64,000 nucleotides of DNA. It comes from Croceicoccus gelatinilyticus. Its GTDB lineage: Bacteria; Pseudomonadota; Alphaproteobacteria; Sphingomonadales; Sphingomonadaceae. The stretch's first letter is position 1, and every line of letters begins with the position of its first letter. Location: assembly GCF_018398395.1 (NCBI RefSeq), contig NZ_JAHCBF010000005.1, forward strand, positions 1 through 64,000. The letters are read 5' to 3'. Under the pieces are notes generated by a model that saw nothing but the letters and a program-made list of their open reading frames with translations, made no database searches and had not been told where the DNA came from. The translations under genes were made by a program, and so were the position numbers. Shown here one piece after another: positions 35,409-44,664 of this stretch.

Positions 35409-35951
35409 ATAGCACGTCCACCCCGCCGCTCAATTCAACCACCGGTCAAGAGCGGGCCGCGATTCAACAATTTCATTCAGGTAGACAAGGTCCGCGTCAT
35501 CGATGACGAGGGCGAAAACCTTGGGGTGATGTACACGCGCGAAGCGATCGAGCGCGCCGCCGAGGTTGGCCTTGACCTCGTCGAGGTGTCGCCGAATGCC
35601 GACCCGCCGGTGTGCAAGTTCCTGGACGTGGGCAAGTTCCGCTACGAGGCGCAGAAGAAAGCCAACCTCGCACGCAAGACGCAGAAGACGCAGGAACTCA
35701 AAGAGATCAAGATGCGTCCCAACATCGATGACCACGACTACGATGTGAAGATGAAGAACATCGTCAAATTCATCGAACACGGTGACAAGGTGAAGTGCAC
35801 CCTGCGCTTCCGTGGCCGCGAAATGGCGCACCAGGAACTCGGCCTCGAACTGCTGAACCGCGTTCGTGCCGACGTCGATGAGATCGCGAAGGTCGAGGCC
35901 TTCCCGCGCCTCGAAGGTCGTCAGATGGTGATGGTGCTGGCGCCCAAGTAA
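35409..35951 (+). CDS. infC: Translation initiation factor IF-3, ATA start codon
   Basis: 180 aa. The start is ATA at 35409: GAGGAG lies ~8 bases upstream, an in-frame stop occurs at 35394, and no ATG, GTG or TTG precedes the conserved domain. Starting at the first NTG codon (35526) would delete most of the N-terminal domain ([23 protein letters not shown]). The rest is standard IF-3: [60 protein letters not shown]-3 rejects non-canonical initiation codons, and its own rare start codon gives autoregulation in bacteria. This matches that design. Confidence 0.95.
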   Translation: MARPPRRSIQPPVKSGPRFNNFIQVDKVRVIDDEGENLGVMYTREAIERAAEVGLDLVEVSPNADPPVCKFLDVGKFRYEAQKKANLARKTQKTQELKEIKMRPNIDDHDYDVKMKNIVKFIEHGDKVKCTLRFRGREMAHQELGLELLNRVRADVDEIAKVEAFPRLEGRQMVMVLAPK

Positions 35952-35966
35952 GCGCCGCACCTTTAT

Positions 35967-35995
35967 CCGCCCGCCAGCCTTCAGGCGGCGGGCGG
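35967..35995 (+). terminator. GC-rich hairpin after infC
   Basis: CCGCCCGCC pairs with GGCGGGCGG, and the inner GCC/GGC closes a TTCA loop after a single bulged A. It starts 15 bp after the infC stop. No T-tract follows, and its right arm lies within the end of the convergent VOC gene, so termination efficiency is doubtful. Confidence 0.45.
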
Positions 35996-36373
35996 CTCCC
36001 ACAATTCGATAGCGTTGCCGTCCGGATCATGGATTCGGGCGAAACGCCCTGTTTCGGGCGAATCCCATTCGTCCCGACGCTCTGCGGCTATGCCGCGGTC
36101 GGCAAGTCGCACGACCAGCGCATCCAGACCTGACACCCGCAGATTGATCATGAACGCCTTGTCGGCGGCGAAATAGTCGCTGTCGGCCTTGAACGGCTGG
36201 AAGACCATCGCGCCTGCCTCGGGAAACCAGAACCAGTCGGCGGCAGGATGCCCATCGGCCACGCCGCAACCGGGCCCGACGCCAAGATGCTCCTTGTACC
36301 ACGCAGCAAGCGCATCGGGATCACTGCTTCGGAAAAACAGCCCACCCATGCCCAGCACTCGACCCTCGCTCAT
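35981..36373 (-). CDS. VOC-superfamily protein (glyoxalase/bleomycin-resistance fold)
   Basis: 130 aa, one two-module VOC domain. It begins GGLFFRSSDPDALAAWYKEHLG, the usual metal-side strand and helix, and ends with RFARIHDPDGNAIELWEPP, which supplies the conserved Glu ligand. VOC proteins include glyoxalases, dioxygenases and antibiotic-binding proteins. Nothing here fixes the substrate. It converges on infC, and the shared hairpin overlaps its last codons. Confidence 0.88.
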   Translation of the reverse strand: MSEGRVLGMGGLFFRSSDPDALAAWYKEHLGVGPGCGVADGHPAADWFWFPEAGAMVFQPFKADSDYFAADKAFMINLRVSGLDALVVRLADRGIAAERRDEWDSPETGRFARIHDPDGNAIELWEPPAA

Positions 36374-36442
36374 GGCCTACTCCTCTTGCCCTGACCGGAG
36401 GCGAGGCTAGAACCGCAACGGGACGAGCGGAAGGGGCATTGC

Positions 36443-37858
36443 GTGTCGGGGGCAAGGATCGGATTCTGGCTGGGGCTGGCGCTGATGGCGGTCACTGTCG
36501 TCTTCCCGCCGCCCGCCGGGATGGAGGGAACGGCGTGGCATACCGCCGGGCTCGTGCTGTGGATGGCGACATGGTGGATGACGCAGGCCATCCCGCTGTC
36601 GGCGACGGCCATGCTGCCTTTCGTAGTCCTGCCGCTTTCGGGCGTGTCACCTGCAAAGGCGGTGGCATCGTCCTACTACTCACCGATTATCTTCCTGATT
36701 CTCGGCGGCGCCATGCTGGCGCTCGCCATTGAACGAACCGGCCTGCATCGCAGACTTGCGCACGGGCTCGTCAGGCTCGGCGGGCATAGCGCCTTTTCGA
36801 TGCTGCTCGCCTTCATGGTTGCGACGGCCCTCCTCTCAATGTTGATCAGCAATACATCCTCGGCCCTCATCATGGTTCCGATGGCGCTCGCCGTGATTGC
36901 TGGCGGCGCACCGCAGGAAAGCGAAGAACCGGTGCAGACCGGCATTGCGGGGGCCTTGCCCATTGGCATCGCTTTTGCCGCGACGATCGGCGGGTTCGGC
37001 ACCATCGTCGGCACGCCGACAAACGCAATCGCGGTGGCATTGCTTGACGAGATGCTGGGCGTGAAGATCAGCTTCGCGCGCTGGATGGCTTTCGGCCTGC
37101 TGCTGGTTGCGATCTCGCTGCCGGTCGCAGCGATCCTGATCGCGCGTGTACAGCGCCTGTCCGAAGACCGTTTCGATGTCGATGCCGCCCGTGCTTCCCT
37201 CGCCTGCGCGGATCACTGGACTCAGCCGCAAAAGCGCATGAGCGTGATCATCGCCCTCGCCTTCGTCGGTTGGCTGGTCGCTCCATTCCTCGTCAATAGC
37301 CTCCCTGACGGTGCTCTGACCGACGGCACCGTTGCGATCATTGCAGCGCTGATCCTGTTCGTACTTCCGGACGGAACCGGACGCCCCATGCTGACCTGGA
37401 AAGAAGCAAACCGCGCCCCGTGGGATGTCTTGTTGCTCTTCGGTGGCGGGCTCGCCTTGGCCAGCGGAATGGCAGCCTCGGGGCTGGCCGACTGGCTTGG
37501 TCAGATGTTGCTGCCGCTGCAGGCCGTGCCGCTTTTCGTCGTCGCCATGGCAATCTGTGCTCTGGTAATCGTCATCACCGAGTTTGCCAGCAACGTAGCC
37601 ACCGGCAGCGCCATAATCCCGGTAGTTGCCGGGCTTATCGCGGCACTCGGCGTCGACCCGATCCTGCTTGCCATGCCCGCGGCCATCGCGGCTTCGTGGG
37701 GCTTCATGCTTCCGGCTGGAACAGGACCAAATGCTATCGCGTGGTCTTCGGGGCATATTGCCCTGCCCGCGATGATCCGCTCCGGATTCATGCTCGATCT
37801 GGCAGGGGTGATCCTGCTGCCAAGCGTGATCTGGGTCGTCGCGCTTATGCTGACCTAG
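36443..37858 (+). CDS. DASS/SLC13-family anion (dicarboxylate) transporter
   Basis: 471 aa, starting at a GTG, with ~11-12 hydrophobic segments. The paired SNT-type motifs of the divalent anion:sodium symporter family are visible: LISNTSSALIMVP (~residue 135) and TEFASNVATGSAI (~residue 380). Other family stretches include WWMTQAIPLSATAMLP near the N-terminus. Substrates in this family are succinate, malate, citrate or sulfate, taken up with sodium. Specificity cannot be read here. Its stop overlaps that of mltG at CTAG (37855-37858). Confidence 0.9.
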   Translation: MSGARIGFWLGLALMAVTVVFPPPAGMEGTAWHTAGLVLWMATWWMTQAIPLSATAMLPFVVLPLSGVSPAKAVASSYYSPIIFLILGGAMLALAIERTGLHRRLAHGLVRLGGHSAFSMLLAFMVATALLSMLISNTSSALIMVPMALAVIAGGAPQESEEPVQTGIAGALPIGIAFAATIGGFGTIVGTPTNAIAVALLDEMLGVKISFARWMAFGLLLVAISLPVAAILIARVQRLSEDRFDVDAARASLACADHWTQPQKRMSVIIALAFVGWLVAPFLVNSLPDGALTDGTVAIIAALILFVLPDGTGRPMLTWKEANRAPWDVLLLFGGGLALASGMAASGLADWLGQMLLPLQAVPLFVVAMAICALVIVITEFASNVATGSAIIPVVAGLIAALGVDPILLAMPAAIAASWGFMLPAGTGPNAIAWSSGHIALPAMIRSGFMLDLAGVILLPSVIWVVALMLT

Positions 37859-38829
37859 GGTATTTCGCCCCGTTCACGCCTGATCTCGCGCCACTTCACG
37901 ACGTTGTCGTTGTGGCCCGACAGACTGTCGGCAAAGGCGTGACCGCCCGAACCATCGGCGACCATGTAAAGGGCCTTCGTCTCGGCGGGATGCAACACCG
38001 CGAGGATCGATTCCCGGCCCGGATTGGTTATCGGCCCACGCGGCAGACCGTCCATCGAGTAAGTGTTGTAACCGTTGACGGCATCGATCTCCGACCGCCT
38101 GATCCGGCGGCCCAGCGGCTTGCCCTTGGTGATCGGGTAGATGATCGTAGGATCGGCCTGAAGCCGCATGCCGACTTTCAGGCGGTTCGAATAGAGCCCC
38201 GCGACCATACGCCGTTCGCTCGGCACCCCGGTTTCCTTTTCGACAATGGCAGCAAGGCTCAGCGCCTCTTCCACAGTCTTTACCGGAATGTCGGCATCGC
38301 GCTTTGGCCACTCGGCGGCGAGAAAATCGGTCATTGCCTGCTGCATCCGGGCCAGCACGTCCGCACGGCTCTCACCGCGCTCGAAATCGTAACTGTCGGG
38401 CAGGACGGAGCCTTCGGCAGGAACATCGACTTCACCGGTCAGCAACGGTTCTGCCATCAGGCGTTCGTGAACCATGACCGAGGGCAGCCCCTCAGGGATC
38501 GTCACCATGCGGCGGATGACTTCGCCATGCTGCAAGGTATTGAGAATGCTTGCCGGGCTTGAGCCTGCCGGAAGCATGAATTCGCCCGCCTTCACCGGAT
38601 CGCCACCGCCAAGTATCTTGGCGCGCAGCAGGAATGCATCGGCTGAGCCGATCAGACCTTCTTCTTCCAGCTTGGCCGCAGTCGAGGTCAGTGACGCGCC
38701 CGAAGGCACGATAAACGCGGTATCCTCGTCGATCGCGGATGCCGCATACCAACCGGAGGCGAACCAGCCCGCAATGCCCGCGATGGCGACGACCGCCACC
38801 GCGAACAGCACGAGAATCCCGCGTTTCAT
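37855..38829 (-). CDS. mltG: Endolytic transglycosylase MltG (YceG-like)
   Basis: 324 aa with one N-terminal transmembrane helix (LVLFAVAVVAIAGIAGWF). The YceG-like domain shows the catalytic Glu197 in AAIVEKETG, plus AGLYSNRLKVGMRLQADPTIIY, NTYSMDGLPRGPITNPG and ALYMVADGSGGHAFADS. MltG cuts nascent peptidoglycan strands and sets glycan length. It follows fabF at 5 nt in the acpP-fabF-mltG order common in alphaproteobacteria. Confidence 0.95.
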   Translation of the reverse strand: MKRGILVLFAVAVVAIAGIAGWFASGWYAASAIDEDTAFIVPSGASLTSTAAKLEEEGLIGSADAFLLRAKILGGGDPVKAGEFMLPAGSSPASILNTLQHGEVIRRMVTIPEGLPSVMVHERLMAEPLLTGEVDVPAEGSVLPDSYDFERGESRADVLARMQQAMTDFLAAEWPKRDADIPVKTVEEALSLAAIVEKETGVPSERRMVAGLYSNRLKVGMRLQADPTIIYPITKGKPLGRRIRRSEIDAVNGYNTYSMDGLPRGPITNPGRESILAVLHPAETKALYMVADGSGGHAFADSLSGHNDNVVKWREIRRERGEIP

Positions 38830-38834
38830 GATGT

Positions 38835-40094
38835 TTAGTCGACCGCCTTCATGATCAGCGATGCGTTGGTGCCGCCGAAACCGAACGAGTTGTTCAGCAC
38901 GGCTTTCACGTCACGCTTCTTCGCGATCTTCGGGACGAGGTCGACGCCTTCGGTGCCTTCGTCCGGATCGTCGAGGTTGAGCGTCGGCGGTACGATCTGG
39001 TCACGGATCGCGAGGATGCAGAAGATCGCTTCGACAGCGCCTGCGCCGCCCAGAAGGTGGCCGATGGCCGACTTGGTCGAGCTCATCGATGCGCCGCCCA
39101 GATCGTCGCCCAGCACGCGCTTTACTGCGGCCAGTTCGATCGTGTCGGCCATCGTGGAGGTGCCGTGGGCGTTGACGTAGTCGATATCGCCTTCGCCAAG
39201 ACCTGCCTTCTTCAGCGCCATGCGCATCGCGTTTTCCGCACCCTTGCCTTCCGGGTGCGGCGCAGTGACGTGATAGGCGTCGCCCGACAGGCCATAGCCT
39301 ACGACTTCGGCATAGATTTTCGCACCGCGCGCCTTGGCGTGCTCGTACTCTTCCAGCACGACGACGCCCGCGCCTTCGCCCATGACGAAGCCGTCACGAC
39401 CCTTGTCATAGGGGCGGCTGGCCTGTTCCGGTGCGTCGTTCGACGAGCAGTTGAGAGCCTTCGCCTGCGCAAAACCGGCAATGCCGATCGGGCAGATCGT
39501 GCTTTCCGCCCCGCCCGCCAGCATGATGTCGGCATCGCCGTCCTTGATCATGCGAGCCGCGTCACCGATCGAGTGCGCGCCCGTGGAACAGGCCGTGACC
39601 ACCGCGTGGTTCGGCCCCATGAGGCCGTACTTGATCGAGACCTGGCCCGAGATCAGATTGATGAGACGCCCGTGGACAAAGTGCGGACTGACGCGGCCCG
39701 GGCCCTTGTTGGCCAGAACCAGCGATTCGCTTTCGATACCTGGCAGACCACCGATGCCCGAACCGATTGAGCAACCGGCACGCAGCTTCGTGTCCTCGTC
39801 CATGTCGAGGAGATTTGCATCTTCCAGAGCCTGACCGGCAGCATCGATGCCATAGACGATGAAGGGATCGACCTGGCGGCGGATCTTGAAATCGACGCGC
39901 TTGTCCGGATCGAAACCATATTCGTGATCGGCAGGTTTCACTTCACAAGCGATCGTGCACTTCTGGTCCGACGTGTCGAAGCGGGTGATCTGGCCTGCGC
40001 CGCTCTTCCCGGCGATCAGGTTGTTCCAACTCGTTTCGACATCGCCGCCAAGCGGGGTGACGAGGCCAAGTCCGGTTACGACGACACGGCGCAT
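38835..40094 (-). CDS. fabF: Beta-ketoacyl-ACP synthase II
   Basis: 419 aa from the ATG at 40094, with GGAG eight bases upstream; a longer frame to 40142 runs through the acpP-fabF spacer. Active-site Cys169 (VVTACSTGAHS), His310 (NAHGTST), Lys341 and His346 (STKSAIGHLLGGAG) are all present, as in elongating condensing enzymes. It condenses malonyl-ACP with acyl-ACP in fatty acid synthesis. It lies downstream of acpP and upstream of mltG in one operon. Confidence 0.97.
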   Translation of the reverse strand: MRRVVVTGLGLVTPLGGDVETSWNNLIAGKSGAGQITRFDTSDQKCTIACEVKPADHEYGFDPDKRVDFKIRRQVDPFIVYGIDAAGQALEDANLLDMDEDTKLRAGCSIGSGIGGLPGIESESLVLANKGPGRVSPHFVHGRLINLISGQVSIKYGLMGPNHAVVTACSTGAHSIGDAARMIKDGDADIMLAGGAESTICPIGIAGFAQAKALNCSSNDAPEQASRPYDKGRDGFVMGEGAGVVVLEEYEHAKARGAKIYAEVVGYGLSGDAYHVTAPHPEGKGAENAMRMALKKAGLGEGDIDYVNAHGTSTMADTIELAAVKRVLGDDLGGASMSSTKSAIGHLLGGAGAVEAIFCILAIRDQIVPPTLNLDDPDEGTEGVDLVPKIAKKRDVKAVLNNSFGFGGTNASLIMKAVD

Positions 40095-40141
40095 CTTAGT
40101 ATCTCCGGGAAACTCTTCGCGGCAAATCCGCTGCAAACGCA

Positions 40142-40170
40142 ACAGGCCCAGCCCAGCGGGCCGAGCCTGT
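40142..40170 (-). other. Hairpin in the acpP-fabF spacer
   Basis: ACAGGC and GCCTGT form the outer stem and GCCC/GGGC the inner stem of an interrupted hairpin. Read toward fabF it is followed by TTGCG rather than a T-tract. It may tune the acpP:fabF ratio, since ACP is needed in large excess; this is inference. Confidence 0.35.
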
Positions 40171-40217
40171 CGTTAAAGGCCCGATCCGCTGGTGCGGCGG
40201 GCAGAACAAAAGGGTGA

Positions 40218-40454
40218 TTAGCCCTTGTGCTCTTCGATGTACTTCACGGCGTCGCCGACAGTCGTGATCTTTTCGGCAGCGTCGTCCGGGATTTCGACCC
40301 CGAATTCTTCTTCGAAAGCCATGACCAGCTCGACAATGTCGAGGCTGTCCGCGCCCAGATCGTCAATGAAGCTCGCATCCATCGTCACCTTGTCGGCTTC
40401 AACGCCCAGGTGTTCGACGACGATCTTCTTAACGCGTTCCTCGGTGTCGCTCAT
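40218..40454 (-). CDS. acpP: Acyl carrier protein
   Basis: 78 aa, very acidic. The phosphopantetheine attachment site is Ser37 in [18 protein letters not shown]. It carries growing acyl chains in fatty acid synthesis and is the first gene of acpP-fabF-mltG. The 180-bp gap upstream to aspS should hold its promoter, though no clear -35/-10 pair stands out. Confidence 0.98.
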   Translation of the reverse strand: MSDTEERVKKIVVEHLGVEADKVTMDASFIDDLGADSLDIVELVMAFEEEFGVEIPDDAAEKITTVGDAVKYIEEHKG

Positions 40455-40634
40455 TGATAACCCTCTCGGTAAAAGCGGTATGTTGAAACTCGCCGCTTGC
40501 CCTAATCAAGCGGCTCAGGCGTTGCAAGGGGAATGAACCCTTCCCCACAACCCCTTTCGCACGGCCGTAGCGTCAAGTCCGCTCTCGTGGTGAGAGATGG
40601 ACACCGACGCATGGCGGCCGCGCAAGGTCCTTGA

Positions 40635-42452
40635 TCAGTCGCCGATCTGGTCCACGCGCACCTTTTCGGCGTCGGTTGCCTTGGGCGGCTCGATCGTGCG
40701 GATGTGCAGTTCACGCAGCTGCTTGGGGCTGACCACGGTCGGGGCCTGCATCATCAGGTCCTCGCCCTTCTGGTTCATCGGGAAGGCAATGACCTCACGG
40801 ATCGCCTGCTCGCCAGCCAGCAGCATGACAATGCGGTCGATGCCCGGCGCCGAACCGCCGTGCGGCGGCGCCCCGAACTTGAAGGCGTTGATCATGCCCG
40901 AGAAATTCGCGTCGACTTCTTCCTGGGAATAGCCTGCGATCTCGAACGCCTTGTACATGATGTCCGGACGATGGTTCCGGATCGCACCCGAGGACAGCTC
41001 GTAGCCGTTGCAGACGATGTCGTACTGCCACGCCAGAATGTCGAGCGGATCCTTGGTTTCCAGCGCTTCCATCTCGCCCTGCGGCATCGAGAACGGGTTG
41101 TGGCTGAAATCGATCTTCTTCAGGTCCTCGTCGTACTCGTACATCGGGAAGTCGACGATCCAGCAGAACTTGAAACAGCCCTGTTCGATGAGGTCGAGAT
41201 CCTCGGCAACACGAGTGCGGGCGGCACCGGCCAGCTTTGCCGCGTCCTTTTCCTTGCCGGCGGCAAAGAACAGGCCGTCGTCGGGGCCGAGGCCAAGCTC
41301 GTTGTAGAGCTGTTCCATGCGCTCGGGCCCGTGATTCTTGGCAATCGGACCGCCAAACTCGCCGCCCTTGCGGGTGACGTAGCCAAGCCCTGCGAAACCT
41401 TCGCCGCGGGCCCAGTTGTTCATGTCGTCGAAGAACTTGCGGCTCTTGTCCGCAGTGTTCGGGGCCGGGATCACGCGGACCTTACCGCCGCTGCCCACGA
41501 TCTTCTCGAACAGGCCAAAGCCCGACGTTTCGAAGTGCGAGGTAACGTCGGAAATGATCAGCGGGTTGCGCAGGTCCGGCTTGTCGCTGCCGTACTTCAG
41601 CATCGCCTCGGCATAAGGGATGCGCGGGAATTCACCGGCCGGCGTCACCGAGAAACCGCCTGAGAATTCCTCGAACACGCCCGCAAGCACCGGTTCCAGC
41701 GCCTGGAACACGTCTTCCTGCGTGACGTAGCTCATTTCGAAGTCGAGCTGGTAGAACTCGAGGCTGCGGTCGGCGCGAAGGTCTTCGTCGCGGAAGCAGG
41801 GTGCGATCTGGAAGTACCGGTCGAAGCCCGAGACCATCAGCATCTGCTTGAACATCTGCGGCGCCTGCGGAAGCGCGTAGAACTTGCCTGCATGAAGGCG
41901 GCTGGGCACGAGGAAGTCGCGCGCGCCTTCGGGGCTCGACGCCGTCAGGATCGGGGTCTGGTACTCAAGGAAGCCCTGGTCCGTCATGCGGCGGCGCAGC
42001 GAGGAAATCACCTGCGAGCGCAGGACGATGTTCTTGTGCATCGTCTCGCGGCGAAGGTCTAGGAAGCGATACTTGAGGCGGATTTCCTCGGGGTACTCCT
42101 GCTCGCCAGCCACAGGCAGCGGCAGTTCGTCGGCGCGGCTCTGCACCGTAATGGCGCGGGCGAAAACCTCGATCTCGCCGGTCGGCAGGTTCTTGTTAAT
42201 CGTCGATTCGGCGCGGCTCTTCACTTCGCCATCGATGGTTACGACCGATTCCACGCGAAGCTTGTCCAGCACTTCAAGTGCCGGGCTGTCTTCGTCGGCG
42301 ACGATCTGGGTCATGCCGTAGTGGTCACGAAGGTCGATGAACAGGACGCCGCCGTGGTCGCGCTTGCGATGGACCCAGCCCGAAAGGCGAACGGTGGAAC
42401 CGACATCGGCCGCCGTCAGCGCGGCGCAGGTGTGAGTGCGATAGGGATGCAT
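40635..42452 (-). CDS. aspS: Aspartyl-tRNA synthetase (bacterial type)
   Basis: 605 aa. The OB-fold anticodon-binding domain comes first ([19 protein letters not shown]). Class II motif 2 is in the [12 protein letters not shown] region and motif 3 in [15 protein letters not shown] bacterial-specific GAD insertion domain lies between, around residues 300-410. The enzyme charges tRNA-Asp; whether it also charges tRNA-Asn depends on GatCAB elsewhere. A weak hairpin (GGGGAA/TTCCCC, 40528-40546) lies beyond its end. Confidence 0.97.
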   Translation of the reverse strand: MHPYRTHTCAALTAADVGSTVRLSGWVHRKRDHGGVLFIDLRDHYGMTQIVADEDSPALEVLDKLRVESVVTIDGEVKSRAESTINKNLPTGEIEVFARAITVQSRADELPLPVAGEQEYPEEIRLKYRFLDLRRETMHKNIVLRSQVISSLRRRMTDQGFLEYQTPILTASSPEGARDFLVPSRLHAGKFYALPQAPQMFKQMLMVSGFDRYFQIAPCFRDEDLRADRSLEFYQLDFEMSYVTQEDVFQALEPVLAGVFEEFSGGFSVTPAGEFPRIPYAEAMLKYGSDKPDLRNPLIISDVTSHFETSGFGLFEKIVGSGGKVRVIPAPNTADKSRKFFDDMNNWARGEGFAGLGYVTRKGGEFGGPIAKNHGPERMEQLYNELGLGPDDGLFFAAGKEKDAAKLAGAARTRVAEDLDLIEQGCFKFCWIVDFPMYEYDEDLKKIDFSHNPFSMPQGEMEALETKDPLDILAWQYDIVCNGYELSSGAIRNHRPDIMYKAFEIAGYSQEEVDANFSGMINAFKFGAPPHGGSAPGIDRIVMLLAGEQAIREVIAFPMNQKGEDLMMQAPTVVSPKQLRELHIRTIEPPKATDAEKVRVDQIGD

Positions 42453-42548
42453 GATGCTGTTACGCTCGAATAATCGAAAATGAATGGATTGGCGCCGCCC
42501 CTAGGCCATGCCGAGGGGGATTTCCAGAGGCGGTTTCAAGCTCGCCAC

Positions 42549-42595
42549 ATGGTTAACGGCATTTCAAGCCTGTGGCTAAAACTCTTCTTAACCAT
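42549..42595 (+). promoter_or_regulatory. CtrA-like site: inverted TTAACCAT pair before the orphan paralogue genes
   Basis: ATGGTTAA (42549-42556) and TTAACCAT (42588-42595) are exact inverse copies. The second is also the right half of a TAAA-N7-TTAA arrangement beginning at 42577, close to the Caulobacter CtrA box TTAA-N7-TTAA. It ends 42 bp before the start codon at 42638. The regulator is not shown by sequence. Confidence 0.45.
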
Positions 42596-42637
42596 CGCCC
42601 CGTTAGAACCATGCTCAGATGACTTAAGGGGCCATGC

Positions 42638-43603
42638 ATGTTTGCGAGCAACATTTTCGGCAGCGAGGACGAGCTTTTCGCCTTCCTCAGTGACGTGGAG
42701 GCACTGCTGCGCCGCGGTCAGCCGGACGTTGCGGCGGGTATTCTGGAAAGCCAGTTGGGCGACCTTGCCGACGAAGGCAACGAGCTTGCGAAGCTTTGCC
42801 TGAAGGTCCCGGTTAGTGCGATCCGCATCGTCGGATGGGAACAGCTGACGACGAAACTCGAAAAGCTCGACCGCCCGAACCGCCCCGTTACCGCCGTCAG
42901 CATCGACATCTCCGCTCCGTTCGAAATGCCGCAGCTCGAAGAAAAGCACGGCAATTTCTACGAACCGGACATCGACACGGTCTATTATACAGACAGCCTC
43001 TACAAGTTCACCGGCTCCGACCGTGACACGATGCTGGAGGCCTATACCCAGCAAGGCGCGCCGTGGCACGGCCACTTCGAAAACGTCGACTCCACTATCG
43101 GCATTCGCGGGCTTGGCGGGATCTACGGCGAAGTCCTGATCGCGCAAAAGGCCTGCCGCGCCGACGATCACGAAGACGCAATGGAACAGGATGCAGCCGC
43201 GATCGCGTCGGCCTTCATCGCCGTCCGCCTGCACCAGGCCATCAAGGCCACGGCCGAAGGGCGCGGAATGCCCCGCCCGATGACGCTTCTGGTCGGCAAC
43301 AATGAAAGTTTCCCGTTCTACGACGCCCCCGTCATCACGCGCCTCGAATACGAGGACATGCTGGATGCAGAGGGTGAAGAGGACGATTGCGGCAACTACG
43401 ACGCCATGTTCGCCCCGTTGCAACTGGCGCCGATGCCCGACGATTACGATCCCTTCGCAAGCGTGCCCGGAGAGGAACAGGTCTCCGGCGCGTCGCTGCG
43501 CAAGCGCCTGCGCGAAGCGGAACCCGAACAGGAGGCGGCGAACGACCAGTCGCCCGGCGGCTTCGGCGGCTTCCTGAACAAGATCCTGAAGCGCAGCGCC
43601 TGA
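42638..43603 (+). CDS. Conserved-type protein of unknown family, paralogue 1
   Basis: 321 aa, cytoplasmic by appearance: no signal peptide or transmembrane segment. I do not recognise the family. It shares with the next gene an N-terminal LL(R)xGxPDxA helix pair, GWExL, VYYxD...FTxSDR, WxGxF...IGxxGLxxIYG, GxPRxMxxxVGxNxxxPxxDAPVITRxEY, and SxxSLRxKL near the end. The last residues (GGFGGFLNKILKRSA) form a Gly-rich, basic amphipathic tail. The gene follows a CtrA-like motif and is divergent from aspS, with the second paralogue 10 nt downstream. No catalytic motif is obvious. Confidence 0.75.
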   Translation: MFASNIFGSEDELFAFLSDVEALLRRGQPDVAAGILESQLGDLADEGNELAKLCLKVPVSAIRIVGWEQLTTKLEKLDRPNRPVTAVSIDISAPFEMPQLEEKHGNFYEPDIDTVYYTDSLYKFTGSDRDTMLEAYTQQGAPWHGHFENVDSTIGIRGLGGIYGEVLIAQKACRADDHEDAMEQDAAAIASAFIAVRLHQAIKATAEGRGMPRPMTLLVGNNESFPFYDAPVITRLEYEDMLDAEGEEDDCGNYDAMFAPLQLAPMPDDYDPFASVPGEEQVSGASLRKRLREAEPEQEAANDQSPGGFGGFLNKILKRSA

Positions 43604-43613
43604 GGAGAACCGC

Positions 43614-44579
43614 ATGGTCTTTGCCAGTCAGCTTTTCGCCACCGAGGAAGAGGAACGCCGCTTCCGCCTGAAGGTCGAGATGATGCTGCGCGAAGGCAAG
43701 CCTGACCTTGCCCTTGCCGCCGTCGATGCACGCCTTGGCGAAATTGCGGAGCGGCCTTTTGCCAAGCTCGCCCTCTCGCTCGAGCCTGAAAGCATAGAAA
43801 TCACCGGCTGGGAAAAACTGGCGACGACCATCGATTCGCTCGACGTCCATGGTCAGCCTATCAGCGCGATCGGCATCGATTTCTGCAATCCCGCGCAATC
43901 CGGCGGCAAGCCGGACGATGCAATGAACCTCAAGCCCGTTCTGGAAACCGTGTACTACTGCGACGAAGTCTTCCCCTTCACGAGCAGCGACCGCCCCGCC
44001 GTCAACGCGGGATATGGCCGGGCCGGACCTCGCTGGCAGGGTGGGTTCGACCATAATGACCACGAGATCGGTGTCACCGGCCTCGACGCGATCTATGGCC
44101 GCTATCACGCCGTGCTGCCGCATATGGAAGCGGGCGAGCTGACCGAACTTGCAGATTACGACGCGCCTCGCCTCACCGCGATGCGTACGGCGGTCCTGCT
44201 GCACATGGCCGTCGCCTGTGCGGTCGAGGAAAAGGGCCTGCCCCGCGCGATGGCCGTGATGGTCGGCAGCAACGATGATTATCCGTGGTTCGACGCGCCC
44301 GTCATCACACGCGACGAATATGACGAGGCCACCGACGCGCAGGCCGAATCGGGTGATACCGACGAGGCGCTGTTTACCTCGCTCGCCACGCTGGCCCCGG
44401 TTCGGCAGAACTCGACTTATCGCTTCACGCCCGAAACCGAACATGTTTCTGGCCGATCCTTGCGCCACAAGCTGGTGCGCGAGGCACAGGAAGCAAGCGC
44501 CGAAGTGGATACCGTTGTCGCAGGCGAAGCGAACGAGCGTACGGGACTTTTCGGCCGCCTCTTCCGCCGCTCTGCCTGA
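43614..44579 (+). CDS. Conserved-type protein of unknown family, paralogue 2
   Basis: 321 aa, exactly as long as its neighbour and clearly homologous over the full length. It has its own AGGAG ribosome site 8 bases before the ATG. Identical blocks include DAPVITR and FTxSDR; aromatic and acidic residues around WxGxF and PWFDAP are kept. It ends GLFGRLFRRSA, again a basic amphipathic tail. Conservation of both copies, in tandem, suggests two subunits or two specialised versions of one function. I cannot name it; no Pfam-type motif is apparent. Confidence 0.75.
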   Translation: MVFASQLFATEEEERRFRLKVEMMLREGKPDLALAAVDARLGEIAERPFAKLALSLEPESIEITGWEKLATTIDSLDVHGQPISAIGIDFCNPAQSGGKPDDAMNLKPVLETVYYCDEVFPFTSSDRPAVNAGYGRAGPRWQGGFDHNDHEIGVTGLDAIYGRYHAVLPHMEAGELTELADYDAPRLTAMRTAVLLHMAVACAVEEKGLPRAMAVMVGSNDDYPWFDAPVITRDEYDEATDAQAESGDTDEALFTSLATLAPVRQNSTYRFTPETEHVSGRSLRHKLVREAQEASAEVDTVVAGEANERTGLFGRLFRRSA

Positions 44580-44664
44580 AACGGGCACAAAATGCCTGAA
44601 ATCGGGGCACGACAGTGCATGCGCCGTTGAATGAGACCGGCCGGTGCACTAATGCGCCGTCTCG

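Noticed and set aside
40528-40546. GGGGAA/TTCCCC hairpin as an aspS terminator
   Set aside because: The stem is only 6 bp and is followed by TTGC rather than a T-tract; too weak to call.
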